Shown: in pieces, positions 8,906 to 15,771 of the stretch
How positions within the stretch are numbered: position 1 is the stretch's first letter
Layout: every line of letters starts with the position of its first letter
Virus record (IMG/VR): IMGVR_UViG_3300020312_000023
Location: 1 to 23,580 of that record
Length of the DNA stretch: 23,580 nt
Source: a virus
Direction: 5' to 3' (one strand)
Position numbers and translations under genes: made by a program
The notes under the pieces: model-generated
Told to the model about the DNA's origin: nothing
Seen by the model: the letters and a program-made list of their open reading frames with translations, nothing else
The model's database searches: none

Positions 8906-11773
8906 CTAGGTACACTTAAAGTCAAATGGATTACCAGCTTTGTCACAAGCTTGTCCAAATAGATAAGCACTATTAGTCAAATCGTTATAGACTTTGATTG
9001 ATCCTTCAACATTAAAAGCTTTACATCCTTCACCAAATGGACCACTTATAGTTGAACTATATGTGGTATTTCCACTATTACCTGGTTGTCCAGATGTACC
9101 AAAACAATCACCCTGAGTATTATCACCACAACCACGAGGATTTAATGGTTCCCATGCTAACTTGACGTTTATATTAGCAGTTACTCTGGAATCGGGTATA
9201 TATTGCCTCAATAGGTATTTAGTATACGCAGAGGCACATGGAAGGTCATAGAAACTACCATGAACAGTACGTACTTCCTCTTTATCAAATTTGACTAATT
9301 TCTTGCCTGAAGACGTTACTTCGGGTGGTTCTGAGTTTAATTCTATGAATTCATCCTTACGAATCTTGTCAGCATCAACAAAATCTTGCATTGTACTTGC
9401 TTGAGACGCAAATCCACCTGCTCTGAGTCCTTCTCCCATTCTTTCATCCAAAGTTCGCCATCTTAAATCTTCCATGTCCTCTCTATCAGGCAAAGCACGT
9501 CCTACTCGCTCAGTTCTGATCACATTTGGTAAGCGTTTTAGGTCTTTTACCTCATTTTGTTGGTATTGATGCGTAACATCAGTGTAAGGAGCTTGCGCCA
9601 TACCCTTTCTAATGTCTTCCATCGTCAAATTTGTCTGAAAATACAGTCTGTCTAGTCCATCTGGCATATCATCTGCGGCACGTTGCATTATTCTCTTGTA
9701 ATGCTCGTAATCATTGACCTCAACACCCTCAGTATTGTAATCTTTTGGTGATAATCCACTCGCAGTCACACTATCAACGAAGACTTTATCGCTAAAACGT
9801 GGTATTGACGTAATTTCTGGCCGTGCTAACGCTTCATTTAGCGGTTCATTAGCAGGATCTTCCTCATATGTGGTACTTGCTGAGTAAAGTTTCTGTTTTA
9901 TCTCCTTATGAGTCATCGGAATTGCAATATCAATCTGTTCACCTTGCGGATACATGGATCCACTGGATTTAACCTCTAAAGATGATAAAACTCCATTACT
10001 AAATTCATAGTCTATGACTGCATCTATCCCAGTTTCCTTTAAAGGAGTAGCAATTGTTACTATTGGTTTGCTATTTAACTTATTCCAACCCATACCACCA
10101 TCAGCAATCTTCATAGATTTGATTTGTCCATTCACAATTTCTATATTAGTGATATCTGCTCTTGTTTTTATTGCTGGACCTGTGTTAGTTCCTGTACATG
10201 TACTGCTAACTGTGAAAGAAGTACCATTAACTGCGGTAATATATGAGTTTTCCGCAAAAAATGCTGCTCTAAAATTGTATCCTACCTTAATCCACTGCGT
10301 ATCTCCACCATTGACTAGTGTAACTGTACTACTTCCTTGAGTAACCATTACATCAACTGTCTTTTTACACGAAGGTTGGCGGTAATCATTGAAAGAATTG
10401 GGTTGTCTATTCAAGTCTGCGGTCATATATTGCATAGACTTGTTACGAAATTCAAAGAGACCACCTAAAAATGCGCGATCTGGAATGCCAAATCCCGCTA
10501 AAACCGTAATTTGATTGCCTCTTGAGGTCGTATATGTGGTATCTTTCGCAAAATCACTACCATCTCCGCTTATTTCCGCAATATGATAGTTAAAATTGAG
10601 ATCCATGTGCTTCACTTTCTCAATAATATGCCCATTTACGGTATCTGCTGCGTTTAAAAGCGCATAATTTGCGTAAGGATTACTTGTTTGTATGTCACCA
10701 ATAGCAGTAACTGCGAAATTAAAGTCAATACTACCAGCACCACCTATAGGTATAGACAAATTAAAGTTATCACCTACCTGATAATTGACACCAGCATTCA
10801 TTAATTCGTCAATATAGATTGTACTACCAACTATTGTTGCAGGATCACCAGTCGTTCTAGGCTCATAACGCATTTTAATACGCAATCCTGTACCAGTAGC
10901 ACTATTCAGTTCATCAAATACTAGGATATATGACGCACCAATGTCATCTGGATCACTCCAAGGGTTCTCTGGACAGTCTATAGGTATACCATTTGAGTTA
11001 GATGCCTCCCAACAATCCGTGGCACTACCTCCAGTAGGTGTTATAGAGAAATCTACTGGTCCTTGAGGTGTTGTAGTAGGTATTCCATCCTCATATCTAA
11101 AAGCAATAGCATTAGTACGTGTACCAGCAGTCCATATAGTAGGAAAAGGATCTCTACCCTCTACAAGACTACCTTCTTGTGTTGTATACTCTATAGTAGA
11201 TGCTCCTGCTTCACAGGTAAAACTCTTACAAGGATGGCATGTTTGACCCCAATAAGATGTAGAACTAGTTGGATTACCATCTGGATCAGTACCACTAGTG
11301 GTTCCATCGGTATCTTCTAGGTAATAGCAAGGATATCCTGCAATAGGACGTGAAGTATCAAACAAATAATAGAACCATTGATCTCCCCATAGAGGTTCAA
11401 ATGATATCCCAGAAGGATATCTACTCATAATACCATATAATGCAGGGTTAGATCCACCCAAGGATATTATAATCTTCCCACAATCACCTGCTGTACCACA
11501 ATTAAAGGGTGGTGGAGGGTTTTGTTGTTCACATACAGTGCCACAATACATTACAAGGTCTCGTTCCCACTCAGGTACGTTTACATCCTCATATTGTGTT
11601 TTATCTACTCCATCTATAGGATCATATCTTTCATGCTGGAATGGAATGCCATTAGTTACCTCATCAGGTAAATTGGACATGTTAAGTTGACCCGTGTAGA
11701 TATTACCACTGGGATCACATCTAGCACAGTGCTTAGGGTTTCTTTCTGCGTTCTTATTAGTATTACACCCCAC
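8906..11773 (-). CDS. Large Cys-rich virion structural protein (955 aa), unassigned
   Basis: The gene has a GTG start at 11773, overlapping the preceding gene by 11 bases. The 955-residue product opens with Cys motifs (MGCNTNK, then HCARC) and carries many more cysteines through the first 200 residues and near the C-terminus (PRGCGDNTQGDCFG). The middle contains beta-rich segments with GGMGWNKLNSKPIVTIATP and SGSMYPQGEQIDI, weakly like the GxGY repeats of the giant structural protein. A charged helical stretch (residues about 690-800, with RALPDREDMEDLRWRTLDERMG) follows. Directly upstream of the PAAR gene, in the baseplate operon, it is very likely a baseplate or tail component. I see no lysozyme or OB-fold that would make it gp5, so no symbol is given. 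Confidence 0.75.
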   Translation of the reverse strand: MGCNTNKNAERNPKHCARCDPSGNIYTGQLNMSNLPDEVTNGIPFQHERYDPIDGVDKTQYEDVNVPEWERDLVMYCGTVCEQQNPPPPFNCGTAGDCGKIIISLGGSNPALYGIMSRYPSGISFEPLWGDQWFYYLFDTSRPIAGYPCYYLEDTDGTTSGTDPDGNPTSSTSYWGQTCHPCKSFTCEAGASTIEYTTQEGSLVEGRDPFPTIWTAGTRTNAIAFRYEDGIPTTTPQGPVDFSITPTGGSATDCWEASNSNGIPIDCPENPWSDPDDIGASYILVFDELNSATGTGLRIKMRYEPRTTGDPATIVGSTIYIDELMNAGVNYQVGDNFNLSIPIGGAGSIDFNFAVTAIGDIQTSNPYANYALLNAADTVNGHIIEKVKHMDLNFNYHIAEISGDGSDFAKDTTYTTSRGNQITVLAGFGIPDRAFLGGLFEFRNKSMQYMTADLNRQPNSFNDYRQPSCKKTVDVMVTQGSSTVTLVNGGDTQWIKVGYNFRAAFFAENSYITAVNGTSFTVSSTCTGTNTGPAIKTRADITNIEIVNGQIKSMKIADGGMGWNKLNSKPIVTIATPLKETGIDAVIDYEFSNGVLSSLEVKSSGSMYPQGEQIDIAIPMTHKEIKQKLYSASTTYEEDPANEPLNEALARPEITSIPRFSDKVFVDSVTASGLSPKDYNTEGVEVNDYEHYKRIMQRAADDMPDGLDRLYFQTNLTMEDIRKGMAQAPYTDVTHQYQQNEVKDLKRLPNVIRTERVGRALPDREDMEDLRWRTLDERMGEGLRAGGFASQASTMQDFVDADKIRKDEFIELNSEPPEVTSSGKKLVKFDKEEVRTVHGSFYDLPCASAYTKYLLRQYIPDSRVTANINVKLAWEPLNPRGCGDNTQGDCFGTSGQPGNSGNTTYSSTISGPFGEGCKAFNVEGSIKVYNDLTNSAYLFGQACDKAGNPFDFKCT

Positions 11774-12149
11774 CTAGTTTGTCCTCCAAAGCAGTAAGTC
11801 TCTTTCCATGATCGGTACGAGGTGCAGGATGAGCCTGTTCCTCAAGTTCTTTTAATTTCTTGTAGATCAGTTCTAGGTTCTTACCAATATTTAGATGTTC
11901 TTCCTCATCTGGAGGTTTATACATGAATAGATTTTGATCTATTTTGGGCATTTCATTCAAAGTTTTAACACATGCACTTATTAATTCCTCATCTTCACGT
12001 AATCTACCCAGTATATTCTCAAATGTTTTACATATAGCATCATGTGCCATTGAGTTATCTAACCATAGACTAACACTTCTTTCTTGCATCCATGCTGGAA
12101 TTGCACCCTCAATAGGATCTGTTAGATTAACGTCTTCTTTACTGAACAT
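11763..12149 (-). CDS. Hypothetical protein with C-terminal coiled coil
   Basis: This 128-residue acidic protein opens MFSKEDVNLTDPIEGAIPAWMQERSVSLWLDNSMAHDAICKTFENIL; the AIPAWMQERSVSLWLDN stretch probably forms amphipathic helices. Residues about 85-126 (LNIGKNLELIYKKLKELEEQ, then GKRLTALEDKL) have a heptad-like pattern suggesting a coiled coil. It overlaps the 2OG oxygenase gene upstream and the 955-residue structural gene downstream by 11 bases each, so it belongs to the late operon. I do not recognise a family; a structural or chaperone role is a guess from position. Confidence 0.7.
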   Translation of the reverse strand: MFSKEDVNLTDPIEGAIPAWMQERSVSLWLDNSMAHDAICKTFENILGRLREDEELISACVKTLNEMPKIDQNLFMYKPPDEEEHLNIGKNLELIYKKLKELEEQAHPAPRTDHGKRLTALEDKLGGV

Positions 12150-12687
12150 GATAAAATCGTTGTGGGTAGTCCTTATAGAGTTGGAATTGCCTAGGATCCG
12201 TGTAAACGTCCATTGCCATACTTATTCTAACATTATTATATGGGTTTGGGGGTACGGAATGTACCAGTCTACTACCAAAGATTGCAATTTGCCCTACTTT
12301 ATTAATTTCCTTCTTAGAATTATATATTGTACCTACATCAGTCGGACCTTGTAAGAATATATTAACTGAGGTGAACCCTATCTTATCATATTCATTGTTA
12401 GGGTCTACTCCGTGGGCATGAGGTTTAATTCCTTCACCATATCTAAAGGTATTTGCCCAACATTGTACTATGCATTCGCCAAATTCTTCTTTTACCTTGG
12501 GTACAAGTATCTTACCAGGGGTATCGTAAAGATAATTATAACACCAATGTCTTCCCGATAGACTATTATCAGCAGTGCCTGTGTAGATGTCAGGACCTAA
12601 TGCCTTAATATCGTCCTCGTATTTTAAGATAAACTCTGAGATCTCTCTACATTCTTCAGAGGTTAAGAAAGTGTCAATTAGTTTCAT
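12139..12687 (-). CDS. 2OG-Fe(II) oxygenase-like protein
   Basis: This 182-residue protein has the double-stranded beta-helix layout of 2-oxoglutarate/Fe(II) dioxygenases of the type common in marine phages. The metal site is seen as PHAHG (H90, H92), followed by SVNIFLQGP, a GQIAIFGSRLVHSVPPN segment giving the distal His (H143), and RISMAMDVY with the 2-oxoglutarate-binding Arg (R154). Such enzymes hydroxylate proteins, nucleic acids or small molecules; the substrate is unknown. It is the only one of the three oxygenases in the window that lies inside the late structural operon, overlapping the next gene by 11 bases, which hints at modification of a virion protein. Confidence 0.8.
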   Translation of the reverse strand: MKLIDTFLTSEECREISEFILKYEDDIKALGPDIYTGTADNSLSGRHWCYNYLYDTPGKILVPKVKEEFGECIVQCWANTFRYGEGIKPHAHGVDPNNEYDKIGFTSVNIFLQGPTDVGTIYNSKKEINKVGQIAIFGSRLVHSVPPNPYNNVRISMAMDVYTDPRQFQLYKDYPQRFYHVQ

Positions 12688-12720
12688 AATAATTGCAGAG
12701 ATCGCGGGGATCGCGCCCCA

Positions 12721-12888
12721 CTATTTTTCGTCCAGAGACCTGTATATTAATAATGTCCCATCACCTTCGTCATCATATTCCAAATGGTCTCCAGGACGCC
12801 ATGAGAGGTCTTCTGTTAAGTCTTCAGGTAGGTTGAGATACAAACGACCTTCATCGTCCTCTTGGAGTGTTAATTGAAATCTCTTCAT
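12721..12888 (-). CDS. 55-aa protein resembling an AbrB/MazE-type swapped-hairpin domain
   Basis: ATG at 12888 overlaps the upstream stop as ATGA; the stop is at 12721. The sequence runs MKRFQLTLQEDDEGRLYLNL, then PEDLTEDLSWRPGDHLEYDD, then GDGTLLIYRSLDEK. The arrangement of a beta-strand, LPxDL, a helix ending in W-xPGD, two strands and a final hydrophobic strand is the layout of AbrB-like swapped-hairpin domains (grvtLP.el...lgwkpGD.l). Such domains bind DNA or act as antitoxins. The protein is acidic, which argues against simple DNA binding; a protein-inhibitor role is an alternative. Confidence 0.6.
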   Translation of the reverse strand: MKRFQLTLQEDDEGRLYLNLPEDLTEDLSWRPGDHLEYDDEGDGTLLIYRSLDEK

Positions 12889-13061
12889 ACTGGTTCATTC
12901 CATCCTTTTTCAATTTTTGCTTTCACATCTTCGGATGCATTCACCTTATGTAGCAGAGAACTACAGTAATCTCGTCTACCTTCTGCCATATCTAGCGTAG
13001 CGTGTCTGGAATCTACGATCTTTTCTGAGGGTGTCTGAAAAAATACTGTGTATTGTGCCAT
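12885..13061 (-). CDS. Hypothetical 58-aa protein
   Basis: The best start is the ATG at 13061 (MAQYTVFFQTPSEKIVDSRH), because it shares a base with the stop of the upstream gene (TAATG); a longer frame to 13112 would lie wholly inside that gene. The stop overlaps the next start as ATGA. The product has a short beta-start, one helix (LDMAEGRRDYCSSLLHKV) and a charged C-terminus (EDVKAKIEKGWNEPV). No family is recognised. It is the second gene after the late promoter. Confidence 0.65.
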   Translation of the reverse strand: MAQYTVFFQTPSEKIVDSRHATLDMAEGRRDYCSSLLHKVNASEDVKAKIEKGWNEPV

Positions 13062-13261
13062 TAGAGAGGTGCAATTTGATAATTTTTTATCGTTTGTTTG
13101 TACTTTTCCCACCTTGCAATAACATTTTCATCTGCGACCACTCCCTGACTTACCATTTCATCGGCAAAAGAATACATCTGAGTTGCTAAGTGCTTCTCGT
13201 AATGTATCAGAGTCTCTAGAATGTGTGTTCTAGTATCTTGGCGTGTTTGGGAAAAATCCAT
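13061..13261 (-). CDS. Hypothetical 66-aa helical protein, first gene of the late operon
   Basis: The product, MDFSQTRQDTRTHILETLIH followed by YEKHLATQMYSFADEMVSQG, appears all-helical with a charged end (NVIARWEKYKQTIKNYQI). The start is preceded by AGGA at a normal distance, and the T4-type late promoter at 13332-13339 lies about 70 bases upstream, making this the leader gene of the late operon. No family was recognised. Confidence 0.65.
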   Translation of the reverse strand: MDFSQTRQDTRTHILETLIHYEKHLATQMYSFADEMVSQGVVADENVIARWEKYKQTIKNYQIAPL

Positions 13262-13331
13262 GCAGATCCTGTGGGGGAATTTTTACTGGGCAAAAAAATT
13301 TTGGTCTACCCTGTACCACAAACGCAATTTT

Positions 13332-13339
13332 TATTTATA
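13332..13339 (-). promoter_or_regulatory. T4-type late promoter (TATAAATA)
   Basis: Read on the minus strand, the plus-strand tatttata is exactly the T4 late -10 consensus TATAAATA, recognised in T4 by the gp55 sigma factor. It is about 70 bases upstream of the first gene of the leftward operon leading to PAAR, gp25 and gp6, precisely where a late promoter is expected. It is the only exact copy I found in the window. Confidence 0.85.
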
Positions 13340-13400
13340 TCACTGGCGATTGGGAACCTTTGTAGGTTAGGGTAGTAAAGCTTTTTAATATAGAGGGCCG

Positions 13401-13441
13401 CCCCAAACGCCGAGATCCCTTAGTATGACTGCGATTTGGGG
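13401..13441. terminator. GC-rich hairpin between the small-gene cluster and the late operon
   Basis: CCCCAAACGC (13401-13410) pairs with GCGATTTGGGG (13431-13441), a 10-bp stem with one bulged A and a 20-base loop, in an otherwise AT-rich gap (13262-13476). On the minus strand it lies between the stop at 13477 and the late promoter. No clean U-run follows in that direction (CGGCCCTCTATATTAAAAAG), so intrinsic termination is uncertain; a structured or processing site is an alternative. Confidence 0.45.
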
Positions 13442-13476
13442 TGCTTTCTTTATATTTAGTGAGGGTGATTACCTGC

Positions 13477-13791
13477 CTAGACTATCATCCCAGAGGTGAA
13501 ATCTATGGCAGGTTCGTTGTTACCTTGGAAATACCATTCCCATTGCTTTTGAAATACTCTAGAACCGTAATTAAACTCGTCTAGGATTGCATTTAAGCGG
13601 GATTTTGTGGTATTTGATTGATAACCACCGTCAAACAATTGCACTGTGTTTGTTGTTACTGTTGCGATGTGATTGCCGTGTAGATATACTCTAGCATCGG
13701 AATTGTCGTCAATAGTAACACATGTATTGGAAGAATTGAATGGGGTTCTTGTTAAGATTGCCCTGTTCATTTGTCTTTCAATTTTTCTCAT
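13477..13791 (-). CDS. Conserved phage hypothetical protein (VYLHGN / TTKSRLNAIL type)
   Basis: This 104-residue protein includes ARVYLHGNHIATVTTNTVQLFDGGYQSNTTKSRLNAILDEFNYG (from about residue 33), a pattern I recognise from small unassigned proteins in many marine and enteric phages, followed by an aromatic VFQKQWEWYF segment. The start is well set by GGAG 7 bases upstream of the ATG. It has its own sigma70-like promoter at 13819-13847 with the shared upstream element. The pattern suggests a beta-rich protein with no known function. The gene ends about 140 bases before the late promoter. Confidence 0.75.
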   Translation of the reverse strand: MRKIERQMNRAILTRTPFNSSNTCVTIDDNSDARVYLHGNHIATVTTNTVQLFDGGYQSNTTKSRLNAILDEFNYGSRVFQKQWEWYFQGNNEPAIDFTSGMIV

Positions 13792-13818
13792 TTAGTGCTC
13801 CTTGATTGGTATACTATA

Positions 13819-13875
13819 AGTATACACTCCCTGGAGGTACAGTTCAAGTTACTTTGTGCCACTTTGTGAACTGTC
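13819..13875 (-). promoter_or_regulatory. Promoter A with shared upstream element
   Basis: On the minus strand, -35 TTGAAC (13842-13847) and -10 TATACT (13819-13824) are separated by 17 bases. Upstream lies GACAGTTCACAAAGTGGCAC (13856-13875), with 31 bases between its end and the -10. The element overlaps the last codons (DSSQSGTK) of the preceding gene. The leader reads AATCAAGGAGCACTAA before the ATG at 13791 and matches the promoter B leader. Confidence 0.8.
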
Positions 13876-14052
13876 TATAATGTCAATAAACCAACCGATT
13901 GATTTGATATAATCAAGGGGCGAAAGTATCGGCGAATTGTGTCTATTTTCACCTCTACGGTTTCTAACATTATCCATATGCAATTCTAGGTCATTGAGTG
14001 AATCAAATGTCCCCTGGATTACCTCTTCTGAGTTATACAAACGGTATTGCAT
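13849..14052 (-). CDS. Hypothetical 67-aa protein
   Basis: The ATG at 14052 lies 7 bases after the stop of the upstream gene. The product, MQYRLYNSEEVIQGTFDSLN with LELHMDNVRNRR and then a hydrophobic DYIKSIGWFIDIID end, looks like a small alpha/beta protein. Its last codons carry the upstream element of promoter A, so the C-terminal DSSQSGTK is constrained by regulation as well as coding. No family was recognised. Confidence 0.65.
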   Translation of the reverse strand: MQYRLYNSEEVIQGTFDSLNDLELHMDNVRNRRGENRHNSPILSPLDYIKSIGWFIDIIDSSQSGTK

Positions 14053-14059
14053 TTTTGGT

Positions 14060-14260
14060 CTAATTGTTTATAGGAACGTGGTACAAATACCCCTCTGATA
14101 GTAAATGTTGTGCTCTACGGTTTATGTTAAAGTTTTCCACATGTTGCTCAGTATCTAACAAGAACTGTAGCAAGTCTATCTCATCACTTAAGGGGAAATT
14201 TTGCTCGTTTCGTTGTAACCATCTGCTGTACAGTTCTTTATACTTAGTGGTCAAAAACAT
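14060..14260 (-). CDS. Hypothetical 66-aa helical protein behind a consensus promoter
   Basis: The protein, MFLTTKYKELYSRWLQRNEQ then NFPLSDEIDLLQFLLDTEQH and RRAQHLLSEGYLYHVPINN, looks mostly helical. An AGGAAG Shine-Dalgarno lies before the ATG, behind a consensus promoter (14295-14323). The start codon lies inside one arm of a 16-bp inverted repeat whose other arm is within the gene, so translation may be structure-controlled. No family is recognised. Confidence 0.65.
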   Translation of the reverse strand: MFLTTKYKELYSRWLQRNEQNFPLSDEIDLLQFLLDTEQHVENFNINRRAQHLLSEGYLYHVPINN

Positions 14261-14271
14261 GTGGAAAACTT
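14130..14271. repeat. 16-bp perfect inverted repeat spanning the start codon of the 14060-14260 gene
   Basis: AAGTTTTCCACATGTT is found on the plus strand at 14130-14145 and on the minus strand at 14256-14271, with 110 bases between. In the minus-strand mRNA the 5' arm contains the AUG start (14258-14260) and the end of the Shine-Dalgarno; the 3' arm is in codons for HVENF. Each arm also contains a TTTTCCACA box, so a protein-binding role is the competing explanation. Confidence 0.75.
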
Positions 14272-14294
14272 CCTATAAGTGTTTTGATATTAGT

Positions 14295-14323
14295 ATTATA
14301 CCAGATATACTTAGGGATGTCAA
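14295..14323 (-). promoter_or_regulatory. Consensus sigma70 promoter
   Basis: TTGACA (14318-14323), a 17-base spacer and TATAAT (14295-14300) form a perfect host-type promoter on the minus strand, about 35 bases upstream of the ATG at 14260. It lacks the AAAGTGNCAC upstream element found at seven other promoters in the window, so it is likely an unassisted early promoter. Confidence 0.9.
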
Positions 14324-14412
14324 GTATTTAGTCTAATGTTACATTTTCCTACGAGAGATTGACAATTCTTAGTGAAGTCGCTAAGGCAACGATTGTTCTG
14401 GTTAATTAACAC

Positions 14413-14445
14413 TTTTCCACACACTTTCCACAGGGTTGTTGATAA
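14413..14445 (+). promoter_or_regulatory. Cluster of DnaA-box-like sites next to AT-rich DNA
   Basis: TTTTCCACA (14413-14421), CTTTCCACA (14424-14432) and, inverted, TTATCAACA (14437-14445) lie within 33 bases. More exact TTTTCCACA copies are at 14133-14141, inverted at 14260-14268, and at 15488-15496. TTTTCCACA is the form reported for cyanobacterial DnaA boxes. The AT-rich stretch 14446-14515 follows. The 14341-14515 gap otherwise holds no gene. Confidence 0.5.
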
Positions 14446-14515
14446 CTCTATCATATATTACGATTACTAACTAACAATTAATTATTACATATATAGTTCT
14501 AGTGAATAACACTTT

Positions 14516-15487
14516 ATGTCTAAAATCTACTCTATTACTAATAACATTAACTCCAAGAAATACATCGGTAAAACATCAAGAACTCTTAAAGAACGTATAC
14601 AAGAACATAAGCAAATTGCATCTAGTAATAGTAACAATAAAGGTGCAATTCATCATGCTATTAATAAGTATGGTATTGAAAACTTTTCTATTAAATGTAT
14701 AGAAGAGTGTGATACTAATAGAGAAAATGAGCGTGAAATGTATTGGATTAAAATGTTACAAACTCACGTGCAATATGGTAAAGGATATAATCTTACTAAA
14801 GGTGGAGATGGTGTTATATTAGAGCGTAAAGATTGGGGCAAACATATACATTCAAAACCTGTAAGTAAGTATGATTTAAATGGTAATCACATGGAAGATT
14901 ACGACTCTATGGGATTAGCATTAACTGCAATCCTTGGAAAAAGTAAAAGATTACATGGTAAATCTAGTATTAGAAAATGTTGTAATGGGGAACAATCTTT
15001 TGCTTGGGGATATAGATGGAGTTGGAAAGATTGTCCTCTGCCCGATGTTACTCACTTGCGAGATTATACCAAGGGTAAGATATACGGTATTAACAAAGAT
15101 GGGCGTACTAAATGTTGGCAAACTCAAGACGATTGCGTTAAAGAAATATCAAATAACCCCAAAGATAATAGTGGAATGAGTTTATCTTTAAATAGTCAAT
15201 CGTCTTCTAAAGTATGTACTTTTGGATGGTATTTGTTCTATGATAAGAAACTATGTTCATTTGATAAGTTTACACCAAGGGCAAGAACTGGGAGACCTAA
15301 AGGTACAAATAAGGTGAGATTTAAGGGCGTTAAGTATAACAATCCTGATGACGTTGTTTATTACGATTCATACCTAGATCTTAAAAAAGAGTATAAGTCA
15401 TATGAGAATATTTACCGTAATATTCATAACATAGAAATGGGTAAAAAGTGGTCTAAATGTTATGATCGTCAGTGGTATAAGGTTTAG
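14516..15487 (+). CDS. GIY-YIG homing endonuclease (free-standing, with NUMOD-like region)
   Basis: This 323-residue protein starts with a GIY-YIG nuclease domain (KIYSITN, then KKYIGKTSRTLKERIQEH at residues about 14-31, and KYGIENFSIKCIEE with the NEREMYWIKMLQTHVQYGKGYNLTKGGDG segment). The first motif is IYS instead of GIY, seen in other phage Seg-type members. A NUMOD1-like module follows (KPVSKYDLNGNHMEDYDSMGLALTAI, then SIRKCC), then C-terminal DNA-binding-like segments (RTGRPKGTNKV; YDSYLDLKKEYKS). It is the only gene on the plus strand and splits the small-gene series, as expected of a selfish insertion. No convincing Shine-Dalgarno precedes the ATG, and I could not find a clear promoter. 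Confidence 0.9.
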   Translation: MSKIYSITNNINSKKYIGKTSRTLKERIQEHKQIASSNSNNKGAIHHAINKYGIENFSIKCIEECDTNRENEREMYWIKMLQTHVQYGKGYNLTKGGDGVILERKDWGKHIHSKPVSKYDLNGNHMEDYDSMGLALTAILGKSKRLHGKSSIRKCCNGEQSFAWGYRWSWKDCPLPDVTHLRDYTKGKIYGINKDGRTKCWQTQDDCVKEISNNPKDNSGMSLSLNSQSSSKVCTFGWYLFYDKKLCSFDKFTPRARTGRPKGTNKVRFKGVKYNNPDDVVYYDSYLDLKKEYKSYENIYRNIHNIEMGKKWSKCYDRQWYKV

Positions 15488-15510
15488 TTTTCCACAGATT
15501 ACGCTCTCTA

Positions 15511-15531
15511 ATGTATTCCCAAATAATACAT
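15511..15531. terminator. Weak hairpin between convergent genes
   Basis: ATGTATT (15511-15517) pairs with AATACAT (15525-15531) around a 7-base loop, in the 80-base gap between the endonuclease stop and the convergent gene ending at 15568. A moderately T-rich GTTATCTCTTT follows on the plus strand. The stem is short and AT-rich, so a bidirectional terminator is only possible. Confidence 0.3.
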
Positions 15532-15567
15532 GTTATCTCTTTCATAGTAAGATAAGTGAGCGAATCT

Positions 15568-15771
15568 TTAGGCATCTTGTTTAATTAGTTTTCCCCAATC
15601 GTGAGGATAGATTAACACATTGCATTGAGAATATCCATGTAATTTATCAGGATCGTCCCATTGTCTAACAGTTAAAGTTATATATTGGGTGCCGATAAAG
15701 TTAACAACTCCGCATTCACTTCCATCCTTAAAACATACTTTATCGCCACGATTAAAGGGGAATTTCTTCAT
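15568..15771 (-). CDS. Small SH3/KOW-like beta protein (hypothetical)
   Basis: The 67-residue product reads MKKFPFNRGDKVCFKDGSEC, GVVNFIGTQYITLTVRQWDD and then NVLIYPHDWGKLIKQDA. The RGDKVxFxDGxxGVVxFI pattern followed by further strands is typical of a small five-strand barrel like SH3 or KOW domains. The start shares one base with the oxygenase stop (TAATG). It is the last gene of the operon from promoter B. The function is unknown; nucleic-acid or protein binding are both plausible for the fold. Confidence 0.7.
   Translation of the reverse strand: MKKFPFNRGDKVCFKDGSECGVVNFIGTQYITLTVRQWDDPDKLHGYSQCNVLIYPHDWGKLIKQDA

Noticed and set aside
10014-10340. 108-residue plus-strand frame with hydrophobic content
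   Set aside because: It lies entirely opposite the 955-residue structural gene, has no promoter or ribosome site, and no recognisable family.
12700-12715. Direct repeat GATCGCG-GG-GATCGCG
   Set aside because: Only two short copies just upstream of the 12139-12687 gene start; possible weak hairpin but no clear role.
14446-14515. Promoter for the homing endonuclease
   Set aside because: TATATT-like and TTGATA-like hexamers occur but with wrong spacing; the region is simply AT-rich.
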